From Oreohelix idahoensis (taxonomy: Eukaryota > Mollusca > Gastropoda > Stylommatophora > Oreohelicidae): a stretch of DNA of 64,000 nt. How positions within the stretch are numbered: position 1 is the stretch's first letter; each line of letters begins with the position of its first letter. The notes under the pieces are model-generated. The model did no database searches. It was not told the origin of the DNA and saw nothing but the letters and a program-made list of their open reading frames with translations. Of this stretch, positions 39,050 to 52,326 are shown piece after piece. The position numbers and the translations under genes are program-made. The stretch lies in assembly GCA_024509875.1 (NCBI GenBank), contig JAMPIV010021254.1, positions 62,001 to 126,000 of the forward strand, written 5' to 3'.

Positions 39050-39590
39050 TGGAGATCCTCCGAGTACAGTAATAATATTAAATTATATAAAAAATTTACA
39101 CGAGAGCTGCATAATTTCTGTACTTCTTTACGATGCAGAATGCTGGAGAGTAAAAGAAAAGGAAATGTCCAAATTGTCCTTTTTCCACACAACCTATCTC
39201 CAGAAAATTCGAAGAATTTTGTGGCCGACCACTATCACCAACCAAGAACTACGTACTAACTCGGAGCCGCCACGAAGACATGCGCATCATCATAGCGGGT
39301 AGACGCTGGAATTGGGTTGTCCATTTCTTCAGAAGAGACCCTGACACCATCACCAGAACTGCCATGCCATGGACGCCAGAAGGAAAGCAAAAGCAAGGAT
39401 GGCCAAAATCCACCTGGCGGAGAACTGTGGAGGCAGTGATGCTGAGCATGAACCAAAGCTGGGGCACCACACGAATGATGGCTGTCGACGGAGAAAGTTT
39501 TTTGCTGCACTACAAAACGCCACTAGGCATGATGGTCACTGATTGCTTTGTCAGTCAGAGGTCAAGGACCAAAGAAGAAAGTAAGACAAA
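39050..39590 (+). pseudogene. LINE 3' copy, (GAA)n family, degenerate
   Basis: After a short first frame (LYDAECWRVKEKEMSKLSFF, TTYLQKIRRILWPTTITNQE), a frameshift near 39270 leads to RIIIAGRRWNWVVHFFRRDP and AMPWTPEGKQKQGWPKSTW. Same order as the C-terminus ending at 32539. Inactive. Confidence 0.85.
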
Positions 39591-41429
39591 AGTTAAGTCA
39601 GAGAACACTTCTGTTAGACTTCATAGAGATCACTCGTCCCAAATATTGCTATAGCAAGGAGTGGAGTTAAAGATGAGCTCTCAGCTCTATTTAAATGCTC
39701 GTAGGGAGTACACAGCATGTAGCCGCTAATAGCAAAAACCCAGCACCTGGCATTTCCGTTCAGTACTCTTATAAACCATAAGGAGAAGGACAAGGGCGCG
39801 TCACTGGCACCCTTAAACCAAAATGCTCCTTGTAGATCAGGGTTTCTATTTGTGTCATGGACCCACTTGATTGTCCGTTATTGTGAAGGTTATGGAGCCC
39901 TTTTTGGAAAAAATATACATAAAAGACTAATTTAAAATTTTACATTTTAAATTTTGATTTTGTACTCGGACACCCCCACCCCTTTTTTTCTCTCGTGCCA
40001 CCACCCCGCCCCACTAGAATTCCTTCATGGACCACCACAGGTTAAAAAACCTCGTAGATGAAGCTCGTAAGTCTTGGACAGCAAAACCTTTCTATTGCCA
40101 TGGACCTCTTTAATTATGTTGTGAAGTCTACGAACTCCTTTGCATTTCCGGTAAAGGCAACGCACCCCTTTTTAAGAAAAAAAAATGCACACAGATGTAT
40201 GATGAAAATTTCTGCATACAATTAATACCAAAGAAAAATCTTACATTTAGCCATACTTAAAAACAAAAACAAAATGTAACATGAATCAAGTTCTTTAAAT
40301 GCAAAAATCTAAGATAATTTTTTTGTAGAATAAATTTTGGTCAAAATGAAATTCAGAATTTTAGGTAATGTAGGCGGACCTCTAGAATCCATTCATGGAC
40401 CCTGAAGGAGTCCGCTGACTACAGACTAAGAAACCCCGGTCTGGAAAAAGAAACATAGGTTTGGTTACTGCCGACTCTAGTTTGCCAAACCGATAGAGAA
40501 TTTTCATGTTACTCGAACTGGTTGAGAATTTCAAAGAAAGTAACCACTGCTATAATAAATTAACCCCATCGACTAACCGGCCACAGTGATTTCGCTAAAT
40601 AGAATGTTGAGAAAAATAAGAAAGGTAAAAGTGTGAGAGAAAAAAAAAATATGCATGGATCGATAGAGTCTAATAACAAATGCGCAAGATCAGAGCCTGG
40701 CGCTCCGTGCGGAAGCATAGATGTAGAAATAATTACAAAGCAATCGTTGTCTCTCGCAGCTACAGTAGTTAGCTAGAGCCTAGATGTAATTATAAAAACA
40801 GTGGTGTACAGTGAATGTAAGCGATTGTAGTTGCCAGGTATCAGTGACGAGCCTGCGTTTAATTCCAATCTAGGATTAAATGTGAAGTGTTTATGAACTA
40901 GTGTTGCGTTTAGCTTATACGGACACATTCCAGCGACACCAGTCAGATCTATTTGAGTCGCAGTGCCAGAAAGAACTTGTGTGCATCATATTTACTTCAA
41001 GTTAAATCTCGTACTTTCGTTGCCACATTTAATTCTATCCAGTTCAGAGAACGAGGGGAAATAGATTCTCCACTGATGCTTTAATTTCAGATCTCAAGGG
41101 TGAGTTAACAATGTCTGACATTAGGTGTCTTGTTGTGGAGTAGAAGTTACGATGTGAAGTAAATCCGAGGGCGGGTTGTAGGTAAGGGAAGTTTTAAAGA
41201 GGGCGTTTGTTAATGCATCGTTGGTGAATATAAAAGGTAATTGAAAAGTCACTACCTATTCTTCACTCTCAAAAGACGAGGGGCCATTTTTCGGGGCCGA
41301 TTTTCTGAGTCGCTCATAACGGGCGACCAGTTTACACGGCTGGTATATTTGAACCAAGTTTTGGCTTCGATTTGTTCCAATTTAATATTTTATTAATCTT
41401 CATTCAGTTTACTTTACATCTGTATAACA
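39591..41429. other. Mostly unassigned; possible hAT-like MITE at 39834-40443
   Basis: 39834-40443 starts CAGGGTTTCTATTTG and ends AGAAACCCCGGTCTG, giving imperfect 13-15 bp inverted ends, and repeats the theme 'catggacc...ggagccctttt' twice. No matching 8-bp target duplication was found, so the class is uncertain. 40444-41429 shows no gene; a TTTCAG...GGTGAGT pair near 41090-41105 is splice-like but isolated. Confidence 0.3.
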
Positions 41430-41714
41430 TTCATCATCATCTCATCTCAACCTGTAACCCGTCATGGGTCGTAGGGGTGCCATGGCGGAAGCATCAGCAG
41501 ACAGGGTCCTCCACTGCTCTCTGACATCAGCAATGCGTACAAGTTTGGAAAAACCGTGCCCTGCCCATTCTTTGATGTTATCAGCCCAGGATTTTCTTTG
41601 CCTTCCTCTTCTCCGTTTACCTTCGACTGTTCCCTGGAGGATCGTTTTCGAAAGGGAGTCATGATGAGTTACATGCCAAAACCAGGCAAGCTTTCGACGT
41701 TTCACTAATGACAA
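41430..41714 (-). pseudogene. LINE 3' fragment (RTE-like) with ATGATG tail
   Basis: The minus strand reads KRRKLAWFWHVTHHDSLSKT, ILQGTVEGKRRRGRQRKSWA, DNIKEWAGH and DASAMAPLRPMTGYRLR, then (ATG)n at about 41430-41440. Tail of an RT-bearing LINE; 5'-truncated. Confidence 0.8.
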
Positions 41715-42551
41715 AAGTGGTTCTTGGTGGCCTGCATACGTGTTTATTTTCTCTCTAACATAGACCTCGGCCGATCCGGCATAATATTACTGAGTTGACT
41801 TTCCATCATAGCATTTTAGTGGGCAAGAGGTTTGCTTGGCGGTGCCCATCTCCTCTCCAAGTATCCTTGCAGGTACATACAAAATGTACCTGGAGCAATC
41901 TGGTTTTAAGGCGCCAGACACTCGCCCTTCGCCCCTTCTCCTGTTAGTGTTAAACGGTGCCGCCACCAGAAGGCCAGGAGCTGGACTTTTGTTGTCAGCG
42001 GCTATGTATTACGTACGCCTTAGGAGCATTTGGTCAGATATTGAGAGCTCGTCCTCAATTCCACTCCTAGCTATGACAACAATTGGTTTTGTATAACATT
42101 AACTTACCTAATAAGAAAACAACTTGACAAGAACCGTGCCTTAAACTTAAAATTATATGAGAACGCAGAGTGATAAAATTCCGAGCGTCCAACATGGGGA
42201 AACTACCACGTCCTTAAAGAGTTAAATATCTATTTCATCACTAAATAAACTGATTTTTATGTAAGAAACGTCAAAATAGAATTAACCTAGAAACGTCAAA
42301 ATAGATAGATTTAATTGCTATTTTGTTACTTAAAGTCTGATGTCACATTAACATAACGTGAGATCCAGCCTGTTCAACGCATGACTTTATTGTGGGCAGC
42401 AATTGTAGTCCTCCTTGTAACGCCGATTTTAGTGGCCATTTTCAGATTTAATTTATTTTTAGTTTGCTTCTGAAAATAATTAGTAAAACGTATGACTTCA
42501 AATGTCAATTATCGCTACTTATTTTGACATTTGTTTCATGTATACCCAACA
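41715..42551. other. Unassigned
   Basis: An 86-codon frame at 41836-42096 is not recognised. A small hairpin GGTACATACAAAATGTACC lies near 41871. No transposon ends identified. Confidence 0.4.
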
Positions 42552-45413
42552 GATACTTCTTCTTCTTCCTCGTACATTCTCAGACGTCTGCTTGAATGTT
42601 TTCAAAGAAAGGCGGTTGTCAGCTTCAGGCCATTTGCATCTCCATAAGGTTTTTCCTAGAAATGGTAATGGCCATATGTGCTTTCTATGTTCCTCGTATT
42701 ATGGGCATCTTTGAAGCAGTTGTTCAGCAGTCATTTTATCTGTGCCATATTATACTCATCGGTAATTCCTATCTTTAGCTTGTTGAATAGATGGTATTCC
42801 TATCTGTTGTTGCTCGTGCGGAGTCTGTAAATTATCACTTATTCTCTACTGCTGAGCTGGTAATATGCATAATTTTATGTGTCCAGGATACTCTGAATCC
42901 CATTTGTTTCTGTATCTGGTTCTGATAAAACTCTTTGCCTCTTCGAAAGTTATGCTTGTATCAGGTTGAGGTAGCTTTCCACCTTTCTTTGTCAATTTTT
43001 CAGCCTCTTCATTGCCGGGGATGCTACGATGCAATGGGATCCATTGTATCACAACCCTTTTGAATCGTTGACACAGTTTGTGAAGCACTACTCTTAGGTC
43101 ATCCAGGTCTGCATTGTTCTGGCTCCTCAGCGTTTGGTTAGGTTAGGTTTTTGAACTCCGTACTTGAACACTGGTGTTTTGTGTGTGCAAGGAATACCCG
43201 GTTCAACCCCATGTGGGTTATAATTTGGGTATGTAGTGTTCATCATTCCATATAGTGTATTACTTTGTTGTTTGTCTTATGTGTTGGCTCTTCCATGCTG
43301 TAATTTATCTGCCGTTTGTTGTGTCAATGTTTAATGTCTATGGTGTTTGTTGTGTCAATGTTTAATGTCTATGGTGCCTGTAATGTTTCTTCTTCCATGA
43401 TACCATATTGCTCTCTCTCGCCATCGACATCTTTTTATCTGCTGGGCTTTTGTTAGCAACTTGTCTCTCTGTGCTTTCCTCTGCGATTACAGCCGCTGCT
43501 GAAGCTTTTAATGCCTCTGCCTCTGCTCTGAAGTTATTTGAGAATTTTCCTGTTGCCAGTGACATCTTTTCTGTGTGTGTACCAGTGCTTAAACACGCAC
43601 ACCTCCACCTATATATTCTGTTGCATCTGTGTATGCATGGGTCCATGTATTGCTTGGGTAATGTTTCTCTGTGTATTTTGTCGTTATGGCTTTTCTGTCT
43701 GTTGCAGTGTGGCTATTTTTCTCTCATTTCCATGAAACTTTTGTATTATTTCAGAAAAACGATGTTTTTTTCCAAACTGAAAGCTTGTGTGCATCGCATA
43801 AAGATTTAATTTTTGATACCGCATTTATGAGAACTGCTATACGATTTGTTATGGTTGATTCTACAAAGTTGCTTCGCTTGAGTCTTTCCCTTCCAAGAGC
43901 ATTTATTCTATGGTACATTGGATGATTTCTTAGTCTCTTGAATTTTTCAGCTTGTTTTAGGGCACTGCTATCTCTCCTATCCCATATTGGCTGGAGGTAT
44001 GTAATCTTTTCGAGTTCTTTTATAGGTTTTGACTTCATGCCTGCCGTTATGATTCTCACTGCTTGGTTCTGGAGTCTGCTGATTTTATCGAAGTCTGGCC
44101 TAACTGCTGTTGCACATGTTGCTATGCTATATTGAAGGACTGGTCTCACTCGCTTTGTGTGTGGTGTCTTTAGCACTCTCTCATCTGCTCCCCAAGTTGT
44201 ACCAGCATGTTTTTTCATGACTACCGTTCTTTGCCTTGCCCTCATTCGGTGTCTTTCAACCTGTTTTTGTTTTCAAATAAAACGGCGATCAAACGTAATG
44301 CCTAGGTAATTTGAATGTTTATCCAGATATAGATTTTTCCCGTTCAGCACTAGTTTCTAGCTCTTGGTTTATTTGAGAGGGATAACACTGTGTGTGCTGT
44401 TTTATCTTCATCTATCTTCATTAGCCGTGTTTTGGCCCACTTCTCCAGTGAGTTTATACAGCTTGCTGCATCCGAATGTTTGCAGTGGTGATATACCCTT
44501 CAGAGATCCACAAAACCAAGTCATCTGCAAAGGAGGCATTGCTTGTTTTTCTTGGAATATTTTCTGTTAAGTCATTTATGTATAGTATGCAAGGAACAAT
44601 GTAGGTGACAGGACTCCCCCTTGGGGGACCTCCAATATAAACTTCTTATTAGTATGTCCTTGTAGCTGTACTCTGGCGGTTCTATTCTTAAGATAGTGAC
44701 CAGTCCATTTGTACATTCTCCCACACACACCAATTCTTCGCAGCTTGACTTTAAGTCCCTCTGTCCACACTTTATCAAACGATTTTTCTAAATCTACTTA
44801 AAACACCAGCGTGTGTTTTTTCTCTTGAAAGACATCTTCCCATTCCTAAGCTATATATGTCATCTAATCTTCAGTGAATCTTTGTTGTCTGAATCCTGCT
44901 TGTTGAGGGGTTAATTGGTTTTTTTTTTCTTCTGATGCCACATCAGTATGGTATTAATCGTGTGCTCCATCAGTTTACTTACACAGCTTAGTAGGGTAAT
45001 TGGTCTGCAGTCATTTGCTTCTTTCGGGTTTTCGTCTTTCTTTGGTAGAGGTATCAGTATGGCTTCCTTCGATGCCTGCGGGACAATAACTCTTTCCAGC
45101 TGTAGTTTAATAGTGCCAGAAACTTCTCTTTTGCCTTTGTTCCGAGACCTATTAACATTTCATTGGTTATTCCATCCTTTCCCGGTAACTTATTTTTGGT
45201 TTAGTGACCTTATTGCCTCTTCAACTTTGCCATCGTATGTTCTTCTGGCGCAATATTTGTGTTGGCATGAATTAACTGTTGATCTATGACACCTTTCTTT
45301 CTGCCAGCAGGGACATCAATCTGATTAGCACTAGCAAAGTGTTCTATAAATATATTTACAGCTTTTTTGCCCGTGGGCATATTGTCAACAGATACAAATG
45401 AGGATTTACACAT
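42552..45413 (-). pseudogene. I/Jockey-type LINE, RT + RNase H, many frameshifts
   Basis: From 45413 leftward: an RT start (PEEHTMAKLKRQ); PQGGVLSPTLFLAYY near 44620; SFADDLVLW near 44530 (the FADD catalytic box); RVRPVLQYSIATCATAVRPD and DKISRLQNQAVRIITAGMKS around 44100. RNase H pieces follow: LATGKFSNNFRAEAEALKAS at 43550 and IQWIPLHRSIPGNEEAEKLT at 43030. The Cys-type tail lies at 42580-42760, ending in (GAA)n. It is interrupted near 43100-43380 by foreign sequence with a 32-bp tandem duplication (GTTGTGTCAATGTTTAATGT). Inactive. Confidence 0.8.
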
Positions 45414-45944
45414 TGAAAAATATATAGTGACTATTCAATCACCCTGCAGACTGGAAGAATGAATGTGTGTGAAAGAGTGGGAAACTGGTCGACAGAGATT
45501 GAGTGTTTGTGCGGGAGAGAGCAAGCCTGCCTGATAATAATTGATCATGCTGATGAGTGAGCGATGATAATAATTGATCGTGCTTGTGAGTGAGTGTCGT
45601 ACGGAAGGTTAATTGTTTTAATTGGCCCGTATATAGAGTTGATGTCGACAGATACGCGAGAAGGTATAGAAATAGATTTTTTCACAGGTGGTAGAATTAA
45701 GTAAAAAAAAGATCTGTCTCTGGATTGATTAGATAATCTCTTCCAGCCTATCCGTACGACTGGTTTTTATTGCAAGACAGCTTTTATCTCCCTATCACGA
45801 ATAGATATAAGTTTCTCTACACACACACACAGCTATGTGACAACAAGACACACAAACGTGAAAAAAAACTACGGATAAATGGGTATGGGTCTAACCAACA
45901 CACAAAGTTAAGTTTCTTTGTAGATTATTATCATTTAAACTCGA

Positions 45945-48249
45945 TGTGATGAGAGGTTTAGATGTTACAAAAGATAGGCTATCCTGGACAAACAGATGTA
46001 TCAGATGATACCAGGATAGTGCCAGAAAAGAGACTGGTCTTATAAGCAATACCCCCTTCTCTGAAAAGAGCAAGGGTGTATAGACAATCCAGGTGAGGTC
46101 AGACTATGTAAGTTCCCAGAGTAAAGACTGCTGATGATGATGTTCTCTGGGTCCCTAACTGTCACCTCTCCAGATCTCACCAGGACTAAATAATATGTGT
46201 GATGTGTTATGACAAGGTGTCTAGGGTAATGTATTTAATGTATTTAATTTCCAAGCAGAACTGTAACTCAAGGAAAATTAAGTGAATAAGACTGTTTGAA
46301 AAGTTTAGATATATATAATGATATATACAATTTATTCTTCCTGTACCTCAAACTTTTGGGGACAGGAATTATCAAATCAAGAAATTTTTATTTACAGAAT
46401 AGAAATAAATAAGTTGGACACTTTGTCCATGTCTTTTCAATAAAAAGAAAATCACTCAAAAGTTTACACCCAGTTCTTGTTTCAATGTTTGAGAATACCA
46501 CTATTCTGTAATTGGAAGGTCTGTTGTTTTCATCCCTCCAAGGTAAAGTTATTATTCTTATTATGTGGACTGTTAATTGGATGAACGTTCATTGTGCCTA
46601 TATGAAGCACTTATCTTGTAGAATATTTGATATGGTTGGCTCAAAAGTTGTCAGTTTCACCAAATGTTGTGCTTCCTGGACAAAGTTGAGGCGTGTAGCT
46701 TCAGGATATATTATGAGCATTCACTTCCTCTAGTTCTCCTTCCCAGGTTTTCAGCAACAACTCGTACTTGGTAAATAAACCTGGAATAAGAAGGAAAATT
46801 TCCTCCCATATAGAACTTGTCTATATTTACTTCCCCACTTAATCACTATGGCAACTTACCTTGGTCAGTTATGTGTGCTGACCATTTGCACCAGACCTTA
46901 TCTTTCGTGGTTTACAATCAGTTTTGTGTGTAATATTCTTTCTTTATAGTGGTACTTCAAAGTCACTGTCCATCATACAGTGTGTTTTCCATACAATAAG
47001 CAGGGTTGTACACTACATATCTTGTGACCTGTGGAATTTTTCTTTCTAACAATCTATACATAGTTTCACATGTTATTTGAACAATATGTCACTCCCAATC
47101 GGCAATATCAATTTATTTCTACTGCCCTTACAGTCGTAAAATGTTTTAAGGCCAACTTGTAAACCTTTTCACAATTTTTCACTCCGAATAAAACTGCATT
47201 AGGCACATTTCTACATAGGTCATTGTGCCATAGCATTTCCCAAATGGCAGTATCGAAATTAAAAATATGGCTCACATCCCGTGGCCTACATGTCAATAAA
47301 TTATACAAATAAACCTATTTATCTTACCCTCAAGTAAAGAATCTTCTCACACACAAGCTAAACAGTCAGTACAGGCTCTAGTTCAATGCACACACTTGCA
47401 GACTGCGAAGGCTTGCCCCTTTAGTTTTCACAAACATGTCAGCTCGGCGTGGAAGCTTTAAAATTATGGCGGACTATCTAAGACGTTGTTAATTTGTATC
47501 ACCCTACCCCCAGCCAATCAGAAGACGAGTCAAAAAAAAAAAAAAATTAACTATCTTCTGAAAACATAAACTTGAGCGATTTTAAGCCTAAGTGTCGAAT
47601 TAGATCAACTTTTATTATTTAATATTTTCGTTAATTGGATACTGATTTTAACTATCAAAAGTGATAATTAAACGGCTAATTTCCCTCTATCGGTCTATAT
47701 AATTTTCTTTTTGTTATTCCTTAGCATTTTCATCTGGGTAATTTTTAAGTAATTAAATGTGCCTTTACCCTGATCTGAAAATATCACTAAAATAAATTTT
47801 TCTAAGTCAAAATAATTTTTATATGAGGGAATCTTTATGTTACTATATTAATCACTATCAGCGCTATAATTCTAGATATCAATTTCCTGTTAATTACTTT
47901 TAGTTATTGAGAAATACATTATTAAATTTTGGTCAAAAACACAGAATAGGTCTTTTTCCACTATAACCAAGATTTCTTGTCTCTACCAAAAACCGAGGTA
48001 ACGATTTGATTGGTTGTTAATTTTTACTACGTCCTTCGATAAGATTGGGTTGGGTGTGTAGGAGTGGTAACTTTTAACTTGTTTTTCTTAACAATATTCA
48101 AATACTTTAGTTAAATGTTGGCGATAAATTTGACTAGGCCCTCAGACAAATTTCAAATATTGTAGTTATTTTTAGATTAAAAAAAATTACGTTGTCTGTT
48201 TTTAAGCAGGAAGTTTGAGCGTGGGGTTACACAGATCCATCTCGCTACA
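45945..48249 (-). mobile_element. Nested solo LTR
   Basis: A 2305-bp block beginning TGTGATGAGAGG and ending CTCGCTACA, flanked by CTCGA at 45940-45944 and 48250-48254. The homologous site in the 35.7 kb copy is uninterrupted (TTAAACTTTACAACATCAAA), confirming the insertion. Reverse-complement similarity to 29031-31132 (TATCCTGGAC, GTATCAGATGATACCAGGAT) sets the minus orientation. No coding capacity. Confidence 0.88.
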
Positions 48250-49823
48250 CTCGACAACACCAAATATCTAGAGAGATCAAATAAAATCAGATTTACATAC
48301 ATATGAAATAGCAGAATAGATGCGCCCTCCACCTATGGAGAAAAGAACCCAAAGTTAATAACCCAAAGGTCGAAGGTTAGCACTATGTTACAGAGTAGAC
48401 AGTAAAGTAAACAAGTTCCTACTATATGCTACCCAGTAAAGTAAACAAGTTTAAGCAAATCCATTGTTGGTAAATTCCCTGAAACAAAGAAAAATACTCA
48501 CACACTCTTTCAAACAGTGGCCACTCACTCACTCTTACCTACTCTTGGTGATATCCCTTGGAAATACAGTTGTCTCTGAATATATATATTGTCCGGTTCA
48601 CTTCCCAAATTGGCCCCAGTTCATCCTTTAACAAACAAAGACTAGTGAGGTGAACGCCGAATCTGGTGTTTTTGTTTTTCCTGGATGAACAAAATGTCAC
48701 CGCGAAGAGTTGATGTAGGAGTGCTCTTGGGGTTCACAGTTAAAAGAGGAAAATACTTCCAGTATTGGGAAACATCTGGTTGCTAAAATATGTTACAAAT
48801 GATGATGATGATAATCCTATCGGACAACTCTATGTTAGAGCCCCGATTCTGCACTGCGTAAAATCTGGATAAATCCGCTTGAATACGACTGTCAGAAGTC
48901 GGGAACAATAATGTTATTTTGTACATCCCAGTGGGCTGGTAAAATTGGAAAAATATCTGCATTTTGTAAGTCCAGTTAAACTTATAAGTTAAAATGTTTC
49001 TCATGTATCTTTGGCGAGTACATGTTTATAAATGAAAAAATCGGTACCGCTCAAACCAAGTAGAGGAACAAGTAACCCAGAAACCAAATGTGAAAAGAAA
49101 AAGAAACCGCTGGATGCCCTTGTGATCAGGTCTGCGAAGAATATAAGAAACATTCATGGAGAAAAAATGCTACTATCCTATGAAACTATATACACCCACA
49201 GACGGGGACAAGACGATCTCTTCTCCACTCCGTCAGTCCTGATTAAATTTAAAAGGCACACGGTGGTTTCCTTTACGCCTACACGGTCAGACTTTGCTAG
49301 CGCTAAGTTTAGGTCGGATGGAGTTATGCTACTCTTCCACCCCTGCTCGCGCCGGCAGTCAGCGTACAATGTTAATTATTATTAAATATCCATACGCGCA
49401 CTTACACAAAAATCGCCCGTCTTTAATAGCTATTAAATTGTCGGCGTCTGTTAGTCATCGTATGGTATTAAATAATAGGCACTTATAATAAATACACAAA
49501 ATGAAATATAGCATGAATTCTTTACTATCACTATCAGATGTTTTATCCTATAAGTCCAGTCAGCTAAAACCGTCTCTTCTCGTGTGAGAAAGCGTGTGGC
49601 GAAAATTAACAGTTTAATTTAACCTCTGGAATGAAATCGCTACGCGTTATTTTATTTCACAAGGTTTTAACTAGCGGGAAAGATCTAAGTGAATACTGAT
49701 GGTAAACGCTAACACTTTTAAAACACATTTGCACTATTTCCTACCAGAAAATCAGAATGAAAAATCCCCACGAATGCTAATAACACATTTTCCACAATAA
49801 TGGTTCTAGAACTGGGTGCTTCA

Positions 49824-51500
49824 TCATCATAATCAGTTGCCATCTCCACAACGAAGGTTGGCTGTAATGGATCTCCAACGTCTTCTGTCTCTTGTCTTGG
49901 TGGTGCACTCTGATAGACTCTTTCCTGTCCATCTCTTGATGTTATCTTCCCACTTATAGCGCTGTCTTCCTCTTGCACGTTTGCCTTCAACTCTCCTATC
50001 TGTTATGGTCTTCTGCAAGGTGTTATGCCTTTTTATGTGGCCAAAGTATTTTAGCTGCCGAACTTTGATCTCCCTCATTAGTTCTCTTTTCATACCTAGA
50101 TTTTCTAGGACCTCCTTATTTGTTTTCATCTCTTTCCATGAGATACGCCCTATTCTTCTATATATCCATATTTGAAGAGCCTTAATTCTTTCTTCCAAAT
50201 GCTTATTCATCGTCCATGTTTCCACACCATAAAGAAATGCAGAGTATATATAACACTTTATGATTCTCAGTTTTAATTTGTGAGATAACTGTTTAGATGT
50301 CAGTATATGTTTTATGTTGTTGAATGTAGCTTTGGCCATTCCTATTCTCTTCTTGATTTCTGTTTCACATCTGCCATCTTCTGTTATTATATGACCAAGA
50401 TATACGTAGCTCTTGACTTGTTCCAGGATTTTCCCATTTACGCTTATTTTTAATGTGGGTTTATCGTCTGTTTTGCTTATTATCATAGTTTTTATTTTCT
50501 CAATATTAATGTCGAGTCCATATTCATGACTTATACTGTTCACTTGCTTCACTAGTTCTTGTAACTCCTGTTCACTTTCAGCTAACAACACGGTATCATC
50601 TGCATATCTAAGGTTGTTTATTGACCTTCCACTGATGTTCAGTCCTGGTATTTCCTGTATCTGTTCGAAAATTTTTTCGATGTATAAATTAAATAGGCAT
50701 GGGGACAGCACACAACCTTGTCTGATACCTCTTTTTATGTCTATGTATGATGAATAATTCCTTCCAGATCTTACTGTGGCAGTTTGCTCCCAATAAAGGT
50801 TACTGAGTATTCTTATATCTTTTCCATCAATACCTATGTCTTCGAGGCATTCAATTATTTTCTCATGATGGACTCTGTCAAAAGCCTTCTTATAGTCAAT
50901 TAAGCACATGTACATACTTTTTTGGACCTCTGTATATTTTTCTGCTAATATTCCTACTCAAAATATTGCCTCTCTTGTTCCGTCTAAAACCAAACTGTTC
51001 TTCTTGGATTTCGCTGTCTACCTTACTTTTTATTCTTTCCTGTATGATTTTGAGCAGTATCTTAATTGCATGACTCTTCAGGCTGATTGTTCTGAAGTCT
51101 GAACATTCTGTTGCATTTGGTTTTTTGGGCAATGTTATAAAAACTGATGTCTTCATGTCGTGTGATATATATCCTGTATTGTATATATCGTTGCATAGAT
51201 CTATGATTGTATCTATACCAAAGCTCTCCAGAGCTTCTATCATTTCAATTTTTATGTTATCCATGCCTGCTGATTTTCCTTTTTGTATCATATGTATGGC
51301 ATTCTCTACTTCTGATCTGAGAATGTTTGGGCTTTCATTAGAATCTGGTGATGGTTTTTTACCTCTGTTGTCCTCGAATAGTTCTTTTACGTATTCTGCC
51401 CATCTGTTTGATATGTCTTTCGCATCAAGTAATATTACATCATTTTTGTTCTTGATACAGATTCCTCCTTGTGCAAACCGTGACCTTAGAGTATTCAAAA
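49824..51500 (-). pseudogene. 5'-truncated RTE-like LINE reverse transcriptase
   Basis: The upper frame (51498-50896) holds the RT N-terminal part (DISNRWAEYVKELFEDNRGK; EVENAIHMIQKGKSAGMDNI; EEQFGFRRNKRG). A frameshift near 50940 leads to a 360-codon frame (50915-49833) with CLIDYKKAFDRVHHEKI (motif A), GIRQGCVLSPCLFNLYIE (motif B), NLRYADDTVLLA (motif C) and KLRIIKCYIYSAFLYGVET. It ends [20 protein letters not shown] and WRSITANLRCGDGN. The tail is ATGATGATG-like. All three RT catalytic motifs are intact, so it is among the least decayed LINEs here, but the endonuclease is missing. Inserted in the solo LTR at 45595-52072. Confidence 0.92.
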
Positions 51501-52072
51501 ATTGTGAGTGACACTGATGGCAGGTTTAAGAAAACACTGTTTATATATCATTATATTTCTCTGATCTATAGATGTTGTTAATTTTCGCGGTACTGTGTGT
51601 AACGGAGAATCATAAACAGAGTTACAAGATAAAGGCTTACGGTCGGTCTTCCGTCGGACGTTTTCGACCGGCATCAAAAGACTTATTACATGTAACGGGT
51701 TTCTCGAAGGTTTTGCTCGCGACTCGACATCAAAGCGTACTCAGGGAATTTTAGATTTCCCTTCGTAGACTTCAAAAAGATTCTGTGTTTTTCACGTGTG
51801 GTCTGTCAGGTATCGTATGAATGACAGATAAGCTCGCGTGAGAAGACGAGGTAAACAAACCTGATTCGCTACCTGTTATGACGGGCAGGTCACGAAAGTT
51901 TGTAAACACTTCGTTTGCTTGTGTTCAAAGAAAAGAGGCGAGGACGAAAAAGTAAGCTTGTGTGAGTAAAGACAGGCAGTAAATGCATGGTTTTAGCTAG
52001 CAAATCATAGAGCGCTACGAGGTTACAAAGACTGTCAGATTACTGTAGGCTCTTTTTCCATTATACGTCACA

Positions 52073-52145
52073 GTGAGCGATGATAATAATTGATCGTGCT
52101 TGTGAGTGAGCGATGATAATAATTGATCGTGCTTGTGAGTGAGCG
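52073..52145. repeat. 33-bp minisatellite (target of the solo LTR)
   Basis: Units of GTGAGCGATGATAATAATTG plus ATCGTGCTTGTGA. The other half of the array lies at about 45530-45594 on the far side of the LTR insertion. Confidence 0.85.
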
Positions 52146-52326
52146 ACAGATTGAGGAAGACAGAGGATGTGGTAATGAAATAAAGGTACCAGTAGTCTCC
52201 AAGCAGAAGCTACCGTAGGGGAGTGAAGTGTTAGAGTTAATAAGTCCTCTTTTTTGTCCTACTTTTCGCGTGTATTGTCCTCTTTTCTACGTCAGAAAGT
52301 CCTCTTTTGGGTTAAAAACGATATGG

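Larger units (their letters stand above)
45595..52072 (-). mobile_element. Solo LTR (family D/E) carrying a nested solo LTR and a nested LINE
   Basis: Begins TGTCGTACGG and ends TACGTCACA, with a 5-bp target duplication GTGAG at 45590-45594 and 52073-52077. The flanks on both sides belong to one 33-bp minisatellite, which closes seamlessly when the element is removed. Inside are a second solo LTR (45945-48249) and a LINE (about 49824-51500); without them it is about 2.5 kb. Homologous to 35682-38946 and 52327-54721. Strand is inferred from a shared GAAAAACACAGAATC word in inverse orientation to the LTR at 29 kb. Confidence 0.85.

Noticed and set aside
43138..43154. GGTTAGGTTAGGTTT as interstitial telomere repeat
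   Set aside because: Only two units within a dead LINE insertion; too short to mean anything.
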